64,000 nucleotides of DNA from Streptomyces qinzhouensis (GTDB lineage: Bacteria; Actinomycetota; Actinomycetes; Streptomycetales; Streptomycetaceae), in contig NZ_CP042266.1 of assembly GCF_007856155.1 (NCBI RefSeq), positions 7,006,001 to 7,070,000 of the forward strand, written 5' to 3'. How positions within the stretch are numbered: position 1 is the first letter of the stretch; each line of letters starts with the position of its first letter. A program made the translations under genes and the position numbers. This document shows positions 45,317 through 56,760 of the stretch, piece by piece. The notes beneath the pieces are model-generated. The model saw nothing but the letters and a program-made list of their open reading frames with translations. It was not told where the DNA came from and did no database searches.

Positions 45317-45532
45317 GTGAGCACGAACCCCTTCGACGACGAGAACGGCCGTTTCCACGTCGTGGTCAACGGCGAGGACCAGCACTCCCTGTGGCCGGTG
45401 TTCGCGGAGGTCCCCGCGGGCTGGCGGGTGGTCTTCGGCGAGGCGGACCGGGCCGAATGCCTGGAGTACGTGGAGAAGAACTGGACCGATATGCGTCCGA
45501 AGAGCCTGCAGGAGGCCATGGCGGCCGACTGA
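45317..45532 (+). CDS. MbtH-like protein
   Basis: 71 residues. Family features are clear: [33 protein letters not shown] and the C-terminal [10 protein letters not shown]. The GTG at 45317 is chosen because it gives the family's usual MSTNPFDD start and lies eight bases behind AAGGA; a GTG two codons upstream is too close to that site. These small proteins bind and activate NRPS adenylation domains. As first gene of the rightward operon it probably serves the stand-alone A enzyme and the A domains of both NRPS proteins. Confidence 0.97.
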   Translation: MSTNPFDDENGRFHVVVNGEDQHSLWPVFAEVPAGWRVVFGEADRAECLEYVEKNWTDMRPKSLQEAMAAD

Positions 45533-45577
45533 AACACCGCCCGGCCGACCGGAGAACTGCCATATCGGAGTCAGTTG

Positions 45578-47167
45578 ATGATCCTTCAGGGAAAGCGGGT
45601 CGCCCTTCCCCCGGCGCCCGTCGTCCACCAGCGGTTCGAGGCGCATGCAGAGGCCACACCGGACGCCGTCGCCGTCTTCTGTGCCGGACAGCGGTTGACG
45701 TACGCGGAGTTGAACGCCAGGGCCAACCGGTTCGCGCACTTCCTCATCGGGCGCGGACTCGGCCGGGGTACGAAGGTCGGCATCTGCCTCGACTACTCGG
45801 CCGACCTGCTCGTCGCCGTCCTCGGCACACTGAAGGCCGGCGCGGCCTATGTACCGTTCGACCCGTCCTATCCGGCCGCGAGACTCCAACTGCTGCTCGG
45901 CCAGGTCCCCGGCCTCGCGCTGATCGTGGCCTCCCCGGTGACGGCCGGGCTGGTCGGGTCGGCGGCCGTCGAGGTCGTCGACACGGAGCGGCTCTCCGAG
46001 CGGCTCGACGACTTCCCGGCCACCACCCCCGACACCGTGGTCACCGGGGACGACGTGTGCTACGCGGTCTTCACCTCCGGCTCGACCGGTACGCCGAAGG
46101 TGACCGCGGTGCGGCACGAGGGCTGGTTCAACCTGCTGAACTGGCTGACGCTCGAATACGGCCTGGACTCCGGGTCGCACAATCTGGTCGTCAGCGCGTT
46201 CGGCTTCGACCTCTCGCAGCGCAGCCTGATGATGCCGCTGTTCTGCGGTGCCACCCAGTATCTGATGGCGAGCCGGAACTTCGACGCCGCGATGGCCTAC
46301 GGCATGCTGACCCGGCACGCGATACGCACGGTGCACTGCGCCTCCAGCACGCTGTACCTGCTGGTGGAGTGGGAGACCGCGCGCGGCGGCACAGCGCTCA
46401 CCGAGCTGGACTACCTGCTGTTCGGCGGGGAACCGCTGCACGTCGAACGGATCGCGGACTGGGCCCGGCGGGAGGGAAACACCTGCACCCTCCTCCATCA
46501 GTACGGCGTCGCCGAGTGCACGGACGTCGCCACCTCGTTCGACCTGGCCGGCTACCGGCCCGGCGAACACGACATCGCACCCGTCGGCAGACCGGCCCAC
46601 AACACCGCGATCCATATCCTCGACGAGGGGATGCGGGGGGTCGGGCCGGGGGAGTACGGCGAGATCTGCATCTCCGGGGCCGGTGTCGGCGCGGGCTACC
46701 TCAACAACACGGGTCCCGAATCCGGGCGATTCACGACCATCGTGGTCGACGGCACCCCGCGCGGGCTGTACCGGACGGGCGACCGGGGCCGGGTCAACGA
46801 GGCCGGGGACCTGATCGTCGCCGGCCGGATGGACGCACAGGTGAAGGTACGGGGCATGCGCATCGACCCCGTCGACATCGAGCGCGCGCTCGGCAGGCTG
46901 CCCGGGGTCCGGCAGGCCGCCGTGGTGGTCGGGCACACCGATTCCGGTGAGACCGAACTGATCGCGTTCCTGGTCCCGGCCGGGGACGGAATCGCCGAAC
47001 ACGAGGTCCGCGGCCGCCTGCTGGAAACCCTGCCGCGGAATATGGTCCCGGCCAGATTCCTCACCATTCCGAGGATTCCGCTGAGCCCGCACGGAAAAGT
47101 GGACCGCCCGGCCCTGGCCGAGGAGTTCCGGAACCGGTACACCGCCGGCCGCGGCACACCGGCATAG
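45578..47167 (+). CDS. Stand-alone NRPS adenylation enzyme
   Basis: 530 residues from the ATG at 45578 (GGAG at 45567-45570). It is a complete A domain: A3 FTSGSTGTPK, A5-like QYGVAECTD, A7 YRTGDRGR, A8 VKVRGMRIDPVDIE and the A10 lysine in SPHGKVDRP. There is no fused carrier; the PCP is the next gene, 77 bases on. The substrate-pocket start FDLSQRS (D-L) differs sharply from the in-line modules (D-V), so it selects a different acid. I do not recognise the code. It should load the starter or a pre-processed residue onto the free PCP. The SD-less TTG directly before the ATG is not a likely start. Confidence 0.93.
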   Translation: MILQGKRVALPPAPVVHQRFEAHAEATPDAVAVFCAGQRLTYAELNARANRFAHFLIGRGLGRGTKVGICLDYSADLLVAVLGTLKAGAAYVPFDPSYPAARLQLLLGQVPGLALIVASPVTAGLVGSAAVEVVDTERLSERLDDFPATTPDTVVTGDDVCYAVFTSGSTGTPKVTAVRHEGWFNLLNWLTLEYGLDSGSHNLVVSAFGFDLSQRSLMMPLFCGATQYLMASRNFDAAMAYGMLTRHAIRTVHCASSTLYLLVEWETARGGTALTELDYLLFGGEPLHVERIADWARREGNTCTLLHQYGVAECTDVATSFDLAGYRPGEHDIAPVGRPAHNTAIHILDEGMRGVGPGEYGEICISGAGVGAGYLNNTGPESGRFTTIVVDGTPRGLYRTGDRGRVNEAGDLIVAGRMDAQVKVRGMRIDPVDIERALGRLPGVRQAAVVVGHTDSGETELIAFLVPAGDGIAEHEVRGRLLETLPRNMVPARFLTIPRIPLSPHGKVDRPALAEEFRNRYTAGRGTPA

Positions 47168-47213
47168 CGGGATAACGGCACAGCGGGATAACGGCACAGC
47201 GGCACAGCGGCAT
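47166..47213 (+). repeat. Short tandem repeat between A enzyme and PCP genes
   Basis: Two exact 16-base units (AGCGGGATAACGGCAC at 47166 and 47182) are followed by two 8-base derivatives (AGCGGCAC, AGCGGCAT). The first unit overlaps the stop codon of the A enzyme. It is probably slippage-derived spacer; no function is evident. Confidence 0.7.
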
Positions 47214-47244
47214 CACGGAACAACGGCACAACCGACGGACCTCG

Positions 47245-47493
47245 ATGAAGAGAAAGGCTCTGATGATCGCCGACAAGGTGCGCACCATCTGGTGCCGGGA
47301 ACTCCAGTGCGACGACATAGCGGTCGACGACAACTTCTTCGCCCTGGGCGGCCAGTCCGTGATCATGGCGAAAATCCAGGGCGCCTTTATCGAGGAGCTG
47401 GGCGTCGAGGTCCCGGTCGACCAGATGTTCCTCAATCCGACGGTGGCATCGATATCCGCTTACATCGAATCCCTGGACCCGGCCGCACCGTAG
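47245..47493 (+). CDS. Stand-alone peptidyl carrier protein
   Basis: 82 residues. The phosphopantetheine site is LGGQSVIM, with Q in place of the usual H or D. Helix pattern and the acidic VDDNFFALGG fit PCPs. A second ATG at 47263 has AGAAAGG five bases upstream and begins the conserved part (MIADKVRTIW), so it may be the true start. It sits between the A enzyme and an FAD oxidoreductase, suggesting that the loaded aminoacyl thioester is oxidised on this carrier before the first condensation domain of NRPS-1 uses it. Confidence 0.9.
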   Translation: MKRKALMIADKVRTIWCRELQCDDIAVDDNFFALGGQSVIMAKIQGAFIEELGVEVPVDQMFLNPTVASISAYIESLDPAAP

Positions 47494-47566
47494 CCCGTCA
47501 ACCGCGGCCGTAAACCCGGCCGCGGCCGGTCCGCAATTCCATCAGCCCCGTGGTCGGAGAGGCGTC

Positions 47567-48754
47567 ATGTACGACGTGATTGTCATAGGTGCCCGGTGCG
47601 CGGGTTCGCCGGCGGCCATGCTGTTCGCCCGCCAGGGCTATCGTGTCCTGCTTCTGGAGAAAGCGCGTTTCCCGCAGGACACGCTTTCCTCGCACTACAT
47701 CCACCAGCCGGGCGTGGCGCTGCTCGACCGGTGGGGGCTGCTCGACGAGCTCCGTGCCGCGGGTTGCCGGCCGATCGACCACCAGAGCTACGAGGCGCCC
47801 GGGGTACGGCTGGACGGCTTCTCCCTGCCGGTCGACGGGCAGCGGACCACCTATGCGCCGAGACGGTATGTGCTCGACCCGATTCTCGCGCGCGGCGCCG
47901 TGGCGGCGGGCGCCGAGTTCCGGGAGTCCTGCGCGGTGACGGATCTGCTCTTCGAGGACGGCCGGGTGGCCGGGGTGCGCTGCACGACACCCGGCGGCGC
48001 CGAGACGGTGGAGCGGGCGCGACTGGTGGTCGGCGCCGACGGCATGCGTTCGCTGGTGGCCCGCAAGGCGGGGGCGCCGCAGGTGGTCGAGCATCCCAAG
48101 ATGACCTGCACCTACTACAGCTACTGGGCGGGCGTCCCCTCGCATTTCGAGCTGTACGAGCGGCCGGGGCGCTGGATCGGAGTCATTCCCACCGACGACG
48201 ATCTGACGCTGATCATGACCTACTTTCCGCAGAGCGAGTTCTCCGCGGTCCGTACCGGTGTGGAGCCCGCCTATCTGGAGGCCGTCCGTACGACGGCGCC
48301 CGTGCTCTACGAGCGGATGTCCGCGGGCCGGCGCGTGGAGCAGCTGTACGGCACGGGCCATCAGGAGAACTACTTCCGCAAGGCCTACGGCCCCGGATGG
48401 GCCCTGCTGGGCGACGCGGTGCACCACAAGGACTCCATCACCGCCCGTGGCATCACCGACGCCTTCATCCAGGCCGCCGTGCTCACCGACCACATCGGCG
48501 AGGGCCTCCACGAGGACCCGGCCCTGGAGACGGCCCTGAAACGCTACGAGGAGGATCTCGACGACACCTTCTCCGGCTTCTACCAGAGCGCGCTCAATGT
48601 GGCCGAACTCAAACCCGGGGGACGGGCCGAGCTGCTGCGGAACCTCGTCGGTCACCAGTCGCTGATCGACCGGTACTTCTCGACCGTGTCGGGTGCGTGC
48701 TCCTTCGACGACTTCTACAACACCGAGCTCCTGACCCTGCTCGACCAGGGCTGA
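47567..48754 (+). CDS. FAD-dependent oxidoreductase (PHBH-fold family)
   Basis: 395 residues with GGAGAGG four bases before the ATG. The N-terminal dinucleotide fold is VIVIGARCAGSPAAMLFA, followed by LVVGADGMRSLVARKAG and a late GD motif LLGDAVHHKDSITARGITDA. This places it in the FAD_binding_3/geranylgeranyl-reductase-like flavoproteins, not the two-component halogenases: the WxWxIP halogenase motif is missing. It lies between the free PCP and NRPS-1. The likely role is oxidation of the carrier-bound residue, or late oxidation of the peptide; the substrate is unknown. Confidence 0.9.
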   Translation: MYDVIVIGARCAGSPAAMLFARQGYRVLLLEKARFPQDTLSSHYIHQPGVALLDRWGLLDELRAAGCRPIDHQSYEAPGVRLDGFSLPVDGQRTTYAPRRYVLDPILARGAVAAGAEFRESCAVTDLLFEDGRVAGVRCTTPGGAETVERARLVVGADGMRSLVARKAGAPQVVEHPKMTCTYYSYWAGVPSHFELYERPGRWIGVIPTDDDLTLIMTYFPQSEFSAVRTGVEPAYLEAVRTTAPVLYERMSAGRRVEQLYGTGHQENYFRKAYGPGWALLGDAVHHKDSITARGITDAFIQAAVLTDHIGEGLHEDPALETALKRYEEDLDDTFSGFYQSALNVAELKPGGRAELLRNLVGHQSLIDRYFSTVSGACSFDDFYNTELLTLLDQG

Positions 48755-48796
48755 GCAGCGGCTCGTTCCCCGTGGTAACGCCGATTTGGAGACAGA

Positions 48797-51700
48797 ATGA
48801 TCCCGTTGTCGTTCGCGCAGCGCCGGCTGTGGTTCGTGGACCGGTTCGAGGGCCCGTCGCCGACCTACAACGGCGCCTTCGCCCTGAGACTGACCGGTGA
48901 GCTGAGCGTCGGCACGCTGGAGTCGGCGCTCCGCGATGTCGTCGACCGGCACGAGGTCCTCCGTACCGTGATCGTCGAGGACGGTGACGGCGTACCGCAT
49001 CAGCAGGTCCTGCCGCCCGGCCGGAAACCGTTCCGTCTGCCGGTCTTCGACGTCACGGAGGAGGAGCGGAAGGCGGCCGTCGACGAACTGGCCACCGCGG
49101 TCTTCGACCTGGCCGCCGATGTGCCGGTCCGCGCCGGTCTGGTGCGGACCGGACCGCGCGAGCACACCCTGGTGGTGGTGGCGCACCACATCGCCGTGGA
49201 CGGCGAGTCCTTCGGACCCCTCTTCCGCGATCTCACCACGGCCTACGCGGCCCGCGTCCGAGGCCGGGCCCCGGCGTGGGAGCCCCTGCCGGTGCAGTAC
49301 GCGGACTACACCCTGTGGCAGCGGGATCTGCTCGGCGACGAGTCCGATCCGGGGAGCCTGGCGGCCGGGCAGACGGCGTACTGGCGGCGGACCCTGGCCG
49401 GGATGGCACAGCCGCTGGCCCTCCCCACCGACCGGCCGCGCCCGAAGACCATCAGCCACCGCGGCGATGTGGTCGCCCTCACGATCGACGCCGAACTCCT
49501 CGGGGCCGTGGAGAAACTGGCCGCACAGGCCGATACCACGGTCTCCATGGTCATGCACTCCGCGCTGGCCGTCCTCCTGCACCACCTCGGCTGCGGCGAC
49601 GATGTGCCCATCGGCGCGCCGATCGCCGGCCGCACCGACGAGGAGCTGCGGGAACTCGTCGGCTTCTTCGTCAACACGTGGGTGCTGCGCGTCGACCTCT
49701 CCGGGAATCCCACCTTCCGCCAGTTGCTCCGGCGGGTCCGGGACCGGGCCCTCGCCGCCTACGACAACCAGGACATGCCGTTCGAGCGGCTGGTGGAGCT
49801 GCTGAACCCCGACCGGTCCACCGCCTACCACCCCTTCTTCCAGGTGATGCTCGCCTGGCAGCCGCCCGTACCGCCGCTGGAACTCCCCGGCCTGGAGGTC
49901 AGGGCCGAGCGGCTGGAGACCGGAACGGCCAAGTTCGACCTGTTCTTCGATCTGGTCCCGGACGGCGCGGGCGGTGCGGCCTGTCTGCTGGAGTACGTCA
50001 CCGCCCTCTTCGACCGGTCCACCGCCGAGGACATCGCGCACCGGTTCGTCCGGGTGCTGGGCCGGCTCACGGCCGAACCGGAGCGTACGGTCGGCGCCGT
50101 CGACACCCTGGACGCGGCGGAGCGGGACCGGCTGCTCGTCCGCTTCGACGACACCTCCGCGGACGAGTCCGGACTGACGGTCCCGGAGCTGTTCGAAAGC
50201 CAGGCGGCCAGGTCACCCGAGGCTCCCGCGATCGTGTGCGAGGACCGGACGCTGACCTACCGGCAGCTGGACGACGAGGCGAACGCCGTCGCCCGGGAGC
50301 TGATCCGGCTCGGCGCCGGACCGGAAGACCTGGTGGTACTGGCGCTGCCGCGGACCGAGGCCCTGGTGATCGGCCTGCTCGGGATCCTCAAGTCCGGGGC
50401 CGGTTATCTGCCGATGGACCCGCAATACCTCGGCGGGCGAGCGGCGAACGTACTCGCCGAAGCGGCCCCCCGGTTCCTGGTCACCGACACCCGCACCCGC
50501 CAGGACCTGCCGCCGAACGACCTCCCGGCCGTCGACCTCGACCGCCGCGCGGAATGGGACGTTTCCGGGGGCGCACCGGACGATACGGACCGGATCGCGC
50601 CACTGCGCCCCGACCACCCGGCGTACGTCATGTACACCTCCGGGTCCACGGGACTGCCGAAGGGCGCGGCGATCACCCACCGCAATATCGTCAGCGGGGT
50701 ACGGGAGCTGGTGCGGGTCCTGGACGCACCGCCCGGATGGCGGATGCTGGCCGGTACCTCGGTGAACTTCGACGTCTCCGTCTTCGAGCTGCTGACCACC
50801 CTGTCCACCGGCGGTACGGCCGAAGTGGTCCCGAACGCGCTGGTACTCGGCGAACGGGACAGCTGGGACGGCGAGGTGATCAGCGCGGTCCCCTCGGTGC
50901 TCGGGGAGCTCGTGGACCAGCTGCCGAAGGCGGCCGGGGTGCGCTCGGTCGTCCTCGCCGGCGAACTGCTCCCGGCCCGGCTGGTGCGGCAGGTCCGCGA
51001 GGCCCTGCCCGGGGCGCAGATCGTGAACTCGTACGGGCAGAGCGAGAGCTTCTACGCCACCACGTTCGCCCTCCCCGCCACCGAGGAGTGGGCCGGGGGC
51101 GAGACCGCGCCCATCGGCACCCCGCTCGGGAACATGCGCGCCTATGTGCTGGGCCCGGGACTCGCCCCGGTGCCGCAGGGCGTGACCGGTGAGCTGTACG
51201 TGGCCGGGACCTGCCTCGGCCGCGGCTACCACGGCCGCCCCGGCCTGACCGCCGAGCGCTATGTCGCGAATCCCTTCGGCCCCGCCGGCGAGCGCATGTA
51301 CCGTACGGGCGATCTGGCCCGCTGGAACGCGGGAGGCCTGCTGGAATGCGTCGGCAGGGCCGACGGCCAGGTGAAGGTACGCGGCTTCCGCATCGAGACC
51401 GCCGAGGTCGAGGCGGCCTGCGAACTGCACCCCGGGATCAGCCAGGCGGTGGTGATCAGCCGGGAGGTGCCATCGGGCGGGCGGCGGCTCGTCGCCTATG
51501 TGGTGCACATCGGCGAGGGGGCCGTCGGCGACGACGGCGCGGGCGGTATCGGCGATGTGGATGTGCAGGCCGGTGCGTCCGCCGCCGAGCTGCGCCGGTT
51601 CGTGGCGGCACGGCTGCCCGACTACATGGTGCCGTCGGCCTTCGTCGTCCTCGGCCGGATGCCGCTGGGCCCGACCGGCAAACTGGACCGCTCGGCACTG

Positions 51701-53580
51701 CCCGAACCGGAGTTCACGGGCGAGTCCTACCGCGAACCGCGGACCGAGGCCGAAACAGTGATCACCGCGGCCTACGCGGATGTCCTCGGCGTGGAACGGA
51801 TCGGCGTCGACGACGACTTCTTCGCGGTGGGCGGGGACAGCCTGCGGTCCATCCAAGTGGTCGCCCGGGCCCGGGCCAGGGGCCTGGACCTCACCACCCG
51901 CGAGATCTTCGAATGCCGTACCGCCGCCAGGCTGGCCGAGGTGGCCGCCGCCCGCCGGGACCGGATACCCGTGCTCGCGGAGGACGAGGGCGGCGGCGTC
52001 GGCCCGATGCCGTTGCAGCCGGTGGCGCGGCAGGTGTTCGCGCACGGCGGCGGAACGGACCGGTTCGCCATGGCGATGGTGCTGGAGCTGCCCGCGGGCA
52101 TCGACGCGGCCGGACTCACCGCGACCCTGGACGCCGTGCTGGACCGGCACGACCTCCTGCGCGCCCGGACCGTCCGCGGTGACGAGCTGTCCCTCCTGGT
52201 CCGGCCGGCCGGCTCCGTACGCGCCGCCGGCCTGCTCCGCCGGGTGCCCTGCGACGGCCGCTGGGACGAGCCCGCCGCACTGGCCACGGCGAAGACCGAG
52301 CTGGACCGTGCGGTCGGACGGCTCGACCCGGAAGCCGGAACCATGGCGGACTTCGTCTGGTTCACCGCCGAACCGAGCGAACCGAGCGAACCCGGTGAAC
52401 TCGCGGCGTCCGGTGTACCAGGTCAGCCCGGTGTACCAGGTGACCCCGGTGAACCCGCCGGATCCGGTGACCCCGGTGCGCCCGGTGCGCCCGGTGACCC
52501 CGGTGACCCCGGTGACCCCGGTGACCCCGGTGACCCCGGTGCGTCCGGTGAATCCGCCCGGCCCGGTGAAAGCCGGCTGCTCGCGGTACTGCACCACCTG
52601 GTCGTGGACGGTGTCTCCTGGCGCATCCTCATGGCCGACCTCGCCGAAGCCTGGCAGCAGGTCCGCGCCGGCCGGACACCCGAACTGCCCGCGGTCGGCA
52701 CCTCCGCCCGCCGCTGGGCGACCGCACTGCAGACCGAAGCGCTCACCCCGGAACGGCAAGCGGAACTCCCGTTCTGGCGTAGCCTGCTCGCCGCGCCGAA
52801 CCCGCCGCTCGGCACCCGGGCCTTCGATCCGGCGGTGGACCTGATGTCCACCGTCGAGACCGTGACGGTCGAGCTGCCCCCCGAGGTCACCGAGGCGGTA
52901 CTGACCCGGCTCCCCGCCGCGGTCAACGGCACCGGGACCGACGTCCTGCTCGCCGCGCTCGCCCTGGCGGTGAACCGCTGGCGCGGAACCGACCGTTCGA
53001 CCCTGGTCCGGATGGAGGGACACGGCCGCGAGGAGGACCTCGTCCCCGGCGCCGACCTGTCCCGTACCGTCGGCTGGTTCACCAGCATGTACCCGGCCCG
53101 GGTCGATGTACGGGGAGTGGACCCGGCCGAGGTGTCGGCCGGCGGCCCCGCGGCCGGGAAGGCGGTCAAACTGGTCAAGGAGCAGCTGCGCGGAATCCCC
53201 GACAAGGGCATGGGCTACGCACTGCTGCGCCACCTCAACCCGGAGACCGCGGAACAGCTCGCCGGCCACCATGTGCCACAGCTCGGATTCAACTACCTCG
53301 GCCGGATCTCCGACGCCGATGTGCCCGAACATCTGCGCGGCGACGGTTGGCGGCCGGCCTCCTGGGCCGCCGAACTGATCCCGGCGCCCGACCCGGACCT
53401 GCCCGCGCTGTCCGCGCTGGAGGTCAACGCGGTCGCCACGGACACCGCCGACGGCACCCGGCTCCGGGCGGCCTTCATGTTCCCCACCGGGCTGCTGTCC
53501 CACGAGCGGACCTCCGAACTGGCCCGGCTGTGGGTCGAGATGCTGCACGGCATGGCCGCCTACGCCGCCCACCCGGACGC
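48797..53580 (+). other. NRPS module 1: C-A(piperazate-like)-PCP-E
   Basis: C has HHIAVDG. A has A3 [10 protein letters not shown], core FDVSVFE, and A5 [17 protein letters not shown] is VGGDSLRS. E has [27 protein letters not shown] and FNYLGR, all expected for an active epimerase. The module should add a residue and present it as the D form. The piperazate call rests on remembered code data and is moderate. Confidence 0.72.
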
Positions 53581-56500
53581 CGGCGGACTGACCCCGTCGG
53601 ACGCCCCCCTGGTGCCCGTACGACAGGACGAGATCGAAACATGGGAGGCGCGCTACGGACGGCTCGCCGAGATCTGGCCGATGGCCCCGGCACAGTCCGG
53701 CATCCAGTTCCAGGCGGCCCTCGCCGACGGCTCCTTCGACGTCTACCACATGCAGTTCGTGCTGCATCTGACCGGCCGGGTGGACCCGGACCGTATGCGG
53801 GCGGCCGGCCGGGCACTGCTCGACCGCTACCCCAACCTGCGCTCCGCGTTCCTCACCGGAGCCGGCGGCGATCCGCTCCAGGTCGTGGCGGAGCGGGTGC
53901 CCCTGCCCTGGCGGCATATCGACCTCACCGGCCACAGCGAAGCCGAGCAGGACACCGCGCTCGACGAGTACCTCGCCGGGGACCGCGCCGACCGGCTCGA
54001 CCCCACCCGGCCGCCCCTGCTCCGGCTGGCCCTGCTCAGCTGCGGGCCGCGACGGTCGAAACTCGTCATCACCGCCCACCACACCCTGTTCGACGGCTGG
54101 TCGTCCCCGGTGGTGATCACCGACCTGGTCCGGCTCTACTCCGCGACCCAGGAACTCCCCCCGGTCCGGAGCTACGGCGACTACCTCGCCTGGCTCGCCG
54201 GACGGGACCGGACGGCCTCGGCCGCCCGCTGGGCCGCCGAACTGGAGGGATTCGACCAGCCGACCCTCGTCGCCCCGGACGCCCCCCTCCAGGAGTCGGC
54301 GTCCGCCATCGGACGGATCGAGGTACCGCTCTCCATCGACAAGGGGCGGGAACTCGCCCGCCGCGCCGCGGAGCTCGGAGTCACCCTCAACACCCTCCTC
54401 CAGGGCGCCTGGGCGATCCTGCTGTCCAAGCTCACCGGACAGCGGGACGTGGTACTCGGCGCCGCCGTCAACGGCCGCCCGGCCGATCTCCTCGGCTCCG
54501 ACGAGATGGTCGGACTCTTCATCAACACCCTCCCGATCAGGGTCTTCTGCCGCCCGGAGCAGCGCATCGCCGATGTCATCACCGGGCTCCAGGACCGCCA
54601 GACCGCCCTCCTCGACCACCACTACTACGGACTGGCCGATATCCAGCGCGGCGTCGGACTGCCCGCCCTCTTCGACACCATCGTCGTCTTCGAGAACTAC
54701 CCCGTCGACCGCGAGGGCATGGTCGAGGCCAACACCTCGGCCGGGTTCACGATCGACGGCATCCGGCCCTTCGCGGGCTCCCACTACCCGCTCACCCTCA
54801 ACTCCTCCGACCCCTATCTGAGGCTCTCCCTCGACTACCGCAACACCCTCTACGACCGGACCGAGGCCGAGGAGATCGCCGCCCGGCTCGTCAGGGTGCT
54901 GGAACAGCTGACGGCCGATCCGACGGTGCCCGTCGGCGGATTCGACGTACTGTCGGCGGCCGAGCGGGACCGGCTGGTGCGGACGGTCAACGACACGGCC
55001 CACCCGGTCGCCCCGGGCACCCTGCCGGACGCCTTCGAGGCCATGGCGGCGCGCGAGCCGGACCGGCCGGCGCTGATCGGCGAGGACGAGTCCCTGACGT
55101 ACGGGGAGTTCAACCGGCGCGCCAACCGGCTCGCACACCGGCTGGTCGAACAGGGCGCGGGCCCCGAACAGCTGATCGCGGTGCGCATCCCCCGCTCGGT
55201 GGAGCTGATGGTCGCCCTGTACGCGGTCGTCAAGGCGGGCGCCGCCTATCTGCCGGTGGACCCCGACCTGCCGGAGGACCGGGTACGGCAGCTCCTCGAC
55301 AGCGCCCGGCCGCTGCTCGTGCTCGACGGCACGCTCCCGGACGTATCCGGGTATCCGCCGTCGAACCCGCGGCGCGCGCTGACGCCGGAGAACGCCGCGT
55401 ACACCATCTACACCTCCGGCTCCACCGGCGGTCCCAAGGGTGTCCAGGTGTCACACCGGTCGATCATGAACCGGATCCAGTGGGGTCTGGCGCACTTCGG
55501 CGTGGGCCCCGACGACCGGGTCCTGCTGAGCACCTCGGCGAGCTTCGACGTCTCGGTGCCGGAGCTGTTCGGGCCCCTGCAGACCGGCGCGGCCGTGGTG
55601 ATCGCCCGGCCCGACGGCCGCCGGGACCCGGCCTACCTCGCCGAACTGATCCGGCGCGAAGGGGTGACCGGCGCCGACTTCGTCCCCTCCCTGCTGGAGG
55701 CCTTCGCCGCCGAACCCACGGCGAAGGACTGCACCGGCCTGCGCTGGATCGAGGTCGCGGGCGAGGCGTTCCCGGCCCCCCTCGCCAACAAGGTCACCGG
55801 ACTCCTGCCGGGCTGCGGCGTCCACAACCTCTACGGCCCCACCGAAGCCGCCGTCGAGGTCACCGCCTGGCAGCACGTCCCCGGCATGGACCGGGTGCCC
55901 ATCGGCACCCCGGTGTGGAACACCCAGGTCTATGTGCTGGACCCGGCCCTGCGCCCGGTCCCGCCCGGGGTCGCGGGCGAGCTGTATCTCGCCGGAACCG
56001 GCCTGGCCAGGGGCTACCTCGGGCAGAGCGCACTGACCGCGAACCGGTTCGTCGCCTGCCCCTACGGCGGACCGGGCACCCGGATGTACCGGACCGGGGA
56101 CCTGGTCCGGTGGAACCGGGACGGCCAGGTCGAATATCTGGGCCGGACCGACTTCCAAGTCAAGGTCCGCGGCTTCCGCATCGAGCTCGCGGAGGTCGAG
56201 GCCGCGCTGACCGCGCATCCGGACGTCGACGCCGCGGTAGCCGTGGTACGGGAGGACCGCGCCGACGACCAGCGGCTGGTCGCCTATGTGGTACCGGCCG
56301 GGGGTACCGATCCGGCCGCGCTCGACAGTACGGCCCTGACGGACCTGGTCCGGGAACGGCTGCCGGAGTACATGGTCCCCTCGGCGATCGTGCCGCTCGC
56401 GGAGCTCCCCGTCACACCGAGCGGAAAACTCGACCGCAAGGCGCTCCCCGCACCCGGCGGCACCGAGGCCGCGGCCGGCCGGGGGCCGCGCGACCACCAC

Positions 56501-56749
56501 GAGGAAGTCCTCTGCCGGCTGTTCGCCGAGCTGCTCGGCGTGCCGGAGATCGGCATCGACGTCGACTTCTTCGCCCACGGCGGACATTCGCTGCTGGCCA
56601 CCCGGCTGATCGGCCGCATCCGCACCGAGCTCGAAGTCGAGGTCAAGGTCACGACCGTGTTCCGCAATCCCACCGTCGCTCAGCTGGCCTCCCGGATCGC
56701 GGGGTCGTCCACGTCGAGCCGTCCCCAGCTCCGCAAGATGAGCGTGTAG
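48797..56749 (+). CDS. Nonribosomal peptide synthetase 1 (C-A-PCP-E-C-A-PCP)
   Basis: 2650 residues; GGAGA five bases before the ATG. C1 (1-440, HHIAVDG), A1 (458-965), PCP1 (serine near 1015, GGDSL), E (1068-1590, [11 protein letters not shown]), C2 (1597-2070, HHTLFDGWS), A2 (2075-2560) and PCP2 (serine near 2597, GGHSL). A1 pocket residues, aligned by eye to GrsA, read D V F S V A S Y A plus K, which resembles codes I recall for piperazic acid. A2 reads D V P D E A L V E plus K, which I cannot assign. The N-terminal C domain needs an upstream donor, plausibly the free PCP. No TE is present, so the chain passes to NRPS-2, which starts 11 bases later. The E domain contains a collagen-like insert. 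Confidence 0.97.
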   Translation: MIPLSFAQRRLWFVDRFEGPSPTYNGAFALRLTGELSVGTLESALRDVVDRHEVLRTVIVEDGDGVPHQQVLPPGRKPFRLPVFDVTEEERKAAVDELATAVFDLAADVPVRAGLVRTGPREHTLVVVAHHIAVDGESFGPLFRDLTTAYAARVRGRAPAWEPLPVQYADYTLWQRDLLGDESDPGSLAAGQTAYWRRTLAGMAQPLALPTDRPRPKTISHRGDVVALTIDAELLGAVEKLAAQADTTVSMVMHSALAVLLHHLGCGDDVPIGAPIAGRTDEELRELVGFFVNTWVLRVDLSGNPTFRQLLRRVRDRALAAYDNQDMPFERLVELLNPDRSTAYHPFFQVMLAWQPPVPPLELPGLEVRAERLETGTAKFDLFFDLVPDGAGGAACLLEYVTALFDRSTAEDIAHRFVRVLGRLTAEPERTVGAVDTLDAAERDRLLVRFDDTSADESGLTVPELFESQAARSPEAPAIVCEDRTLTYRQLDDEANAVARELIRLGAGPEDLVVLALPRTEALVIGLLGILKSGAGYLPMDPQYLGGRAANVLAEAAPRFLVTDTRTRQDLPPNDLPAVDLDRRAEWDVSGGAPDDTDRIAPLRPDHPAYVMYTSGSTGLPKGAAITHRNIVSGVRELVRVLDAPPGWRMLAGTSVNFDVSVFELLTTLSTGGTAEVVPNALVLGERDSWDGEVISAVPSVLGELVDQLPKAAGVRSVVLAGELLPARLVRQVREALPGAQIVNSYGQSESFYATTFALPATEEWAGGETAPIGTPLGNMRAYVLGPGLAPVPQGVTGELYVAGTCLGRGYHGRPGLTAERYVANPFGPAGERMYRTGDLARWNAGGLLECVGRADGQVKVRGFRIETAEVEAACELHPGISQAVVISREVPSGGRRLVAYVVHIGEGAVGDDGAGGIGDVDVQAGASAAELRRFVAARLPDYMVPSAFVVLGRMPLGPTGKLDRSALPEPEFTGESYREPRTEAETVITAAYADVLGVERIGVDDDFFAVGGDSLRSIQVVARARARGLDLTTREIFECRTAARLAEVAAARRDRIPVLAEDEGGGVGPMPLQPVARQVFAHGGGTDRFAMAMVLELPAGIDAAGLTATLDAVLDRHDLLRARTVRGDELSLLVRPAGSVRAAGLLRRVPCDGRWDEPAALATAKTELDRAVGRLDPEAGTMADFVWFTAEPSEPSEPGELAASGVPGQPGVPGDPGEPAGSGDPGAPGAPGDPGDPGDPGDPGDPGASGESARPGESRLLAVLHHLVVDGVSWRILMADLAEAWQQVRAGRTPELPAVGTSARRWATALQTEALTPERQAELPFWRSLLAAPNPPLGTRAFDPAVDLMSTVETVTVELPPEVTEAVLTRLPAAVNGTGTDVLLAALALAVNRWRGTDRSTLVRMEGHGREEDLVPGADLSRTVGWFTSMYPARVDVRGVDPAEVSAGGPAAGKAVKLVKEQLRGIPDKGMGYALLRHLNPETAEQLAGHHVPQLGFNYLGRISDADVPEHLRGDGWRPASWAAELIPAPDPDLPALSALEVNAVATDTADGTRLRAAFMFPTGLLSHERTSELARLWVEMLHGMAAYAAHPDAGGLTPSDAPLVPVRQDEIETWEARYGRLAEIWPMAPAQSGIQFQAALADGSFDVYHMQFVLHLTGRVDPDRMRAAGRALLDRYPNLRSAFLTGAGGDPLQVVAERVPLPWRHIDLTGHSEAEQDTALDEYLAGDRADRLDPTRPPLLRLALLSCGPRRSKLVITAHHTLFDGWSSPVVITDLVRLYSATQELPPVRSYGDYLAWLAGRDRTASAARWAAELEGFDQPTLVAPDAPLQESASAIGRIEVPLSIDKGRELARRAAELGVTLNTLLQGAWAILLSKLTGQRDVVLGAAVNGRPADLLGSDEMVGLFINTLPIRVFCRPEQRIADVITGLQDRQTALLDHHYYGLADIQRGVGLPALFDTIVVFENYPVDREGMVEANTSAGFTIDGIRPFAGSHYPLTLNSSDPYLRLSLDYRNTLYDRTEAEEIAARLVRVLEQLTADPTVPVGGFDVLSAAERDRLVRTVNDTAHPVAPGTLPDAFEAMAAREPDRPALIGEDESLTYGEFNRRANRLAHRLVEQGAGPEQLIAVRIPRSVELMVALYAVVKAGAAYLPVDPDLPEDRVRQLLDSARPLLVLDGTLPDVSGYPPSNPRRALTPENAAYTIYTSGSTGGPKGVQVSHRSIMNRIQWGLAHFGVGPDDRVLLSTSASFDVSVPELFGPLQTGAAVVIARPDGRRDPAYLAELIRREGVTGADFVPSLLEAFAAEPTAKDCTGLRWIEVAGEAFPAPLANKVTGLLPGCGVHNLYGPTEAAVEVTAWQHVPGMDRVPIGTPVWNTQVYVLDPALRPVPPGVAGELYLAGTGLARGYLGQSALTANRFVACPYGGPGTRMYRTGDLVRWNRDGQVEYLGRTDFQVKVRGFRIELAEVEAALTAHPDVDAAVAVVREDRADDQRLVAYVVPAGGTDPAALDSTALTDLVRERLPEYMVPSAIVPLAELPVTPSGKLDRKALPAPGGTEAAAGRGPRDHHEEVLCRLFAELLGVPEIGIDVDFFAHGGHSLLATRLIGRIRTELEVEVKVTTVFRNPTVAQLASRIAGSSTSSRPQLRKMSV
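52380..52570 (+). repeat. Collagen-like Gly-X-Pro insert inside the NRPS-1 epimerase
   Basis: About 60 residues of GDP/GAP/GVP-type triplets lie between the strand ending VWFTAE and the catalytic HHLVVDG. Its core (about 52490-52540) is five exact copies of GGTGACCCC. It is in frame and replaces what is a short loop in other epimerases. The sister domain in NRPS-2 has its own low-complexity insert at the same point. Confidence 0.88.
53586..56746 (+). other. NRPS module 2: C-A-PCP
   Basis: C follows an epimerase and should be of the D-donor/L-acceptor kind; its active motif is [10 protein letters not shown] core is FDVSVPE and A5 is [15 protein letters not shown] is HGGHSLLA with no epimerase after it, so an L residue is expected. 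The amino acid is not assigned. Confidence 0.8.
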
Positions 56750-56760
56750 GAGAAGCCACG

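Noticed and set aside
45268..46950. A 560-codon frame overlapping MbtH and the A enzyme in another phase
   Set aside because: MbtH and the A enzyme match their families end to end; this frame does not.
47567..48754. FAD oxidoreductase as a flavin halogenase
   Set aside because: It lacks the WxWxIP motif and the halogenase insertion; only the general FAD-binding elements are present.
52490..52540. The GGTGACCCC array as a CRISPR or regulatory repeat
   Set aside because: The units are contiguous, nine bases long, in frame and translated inside a conserved enzyme; there are no spacers.
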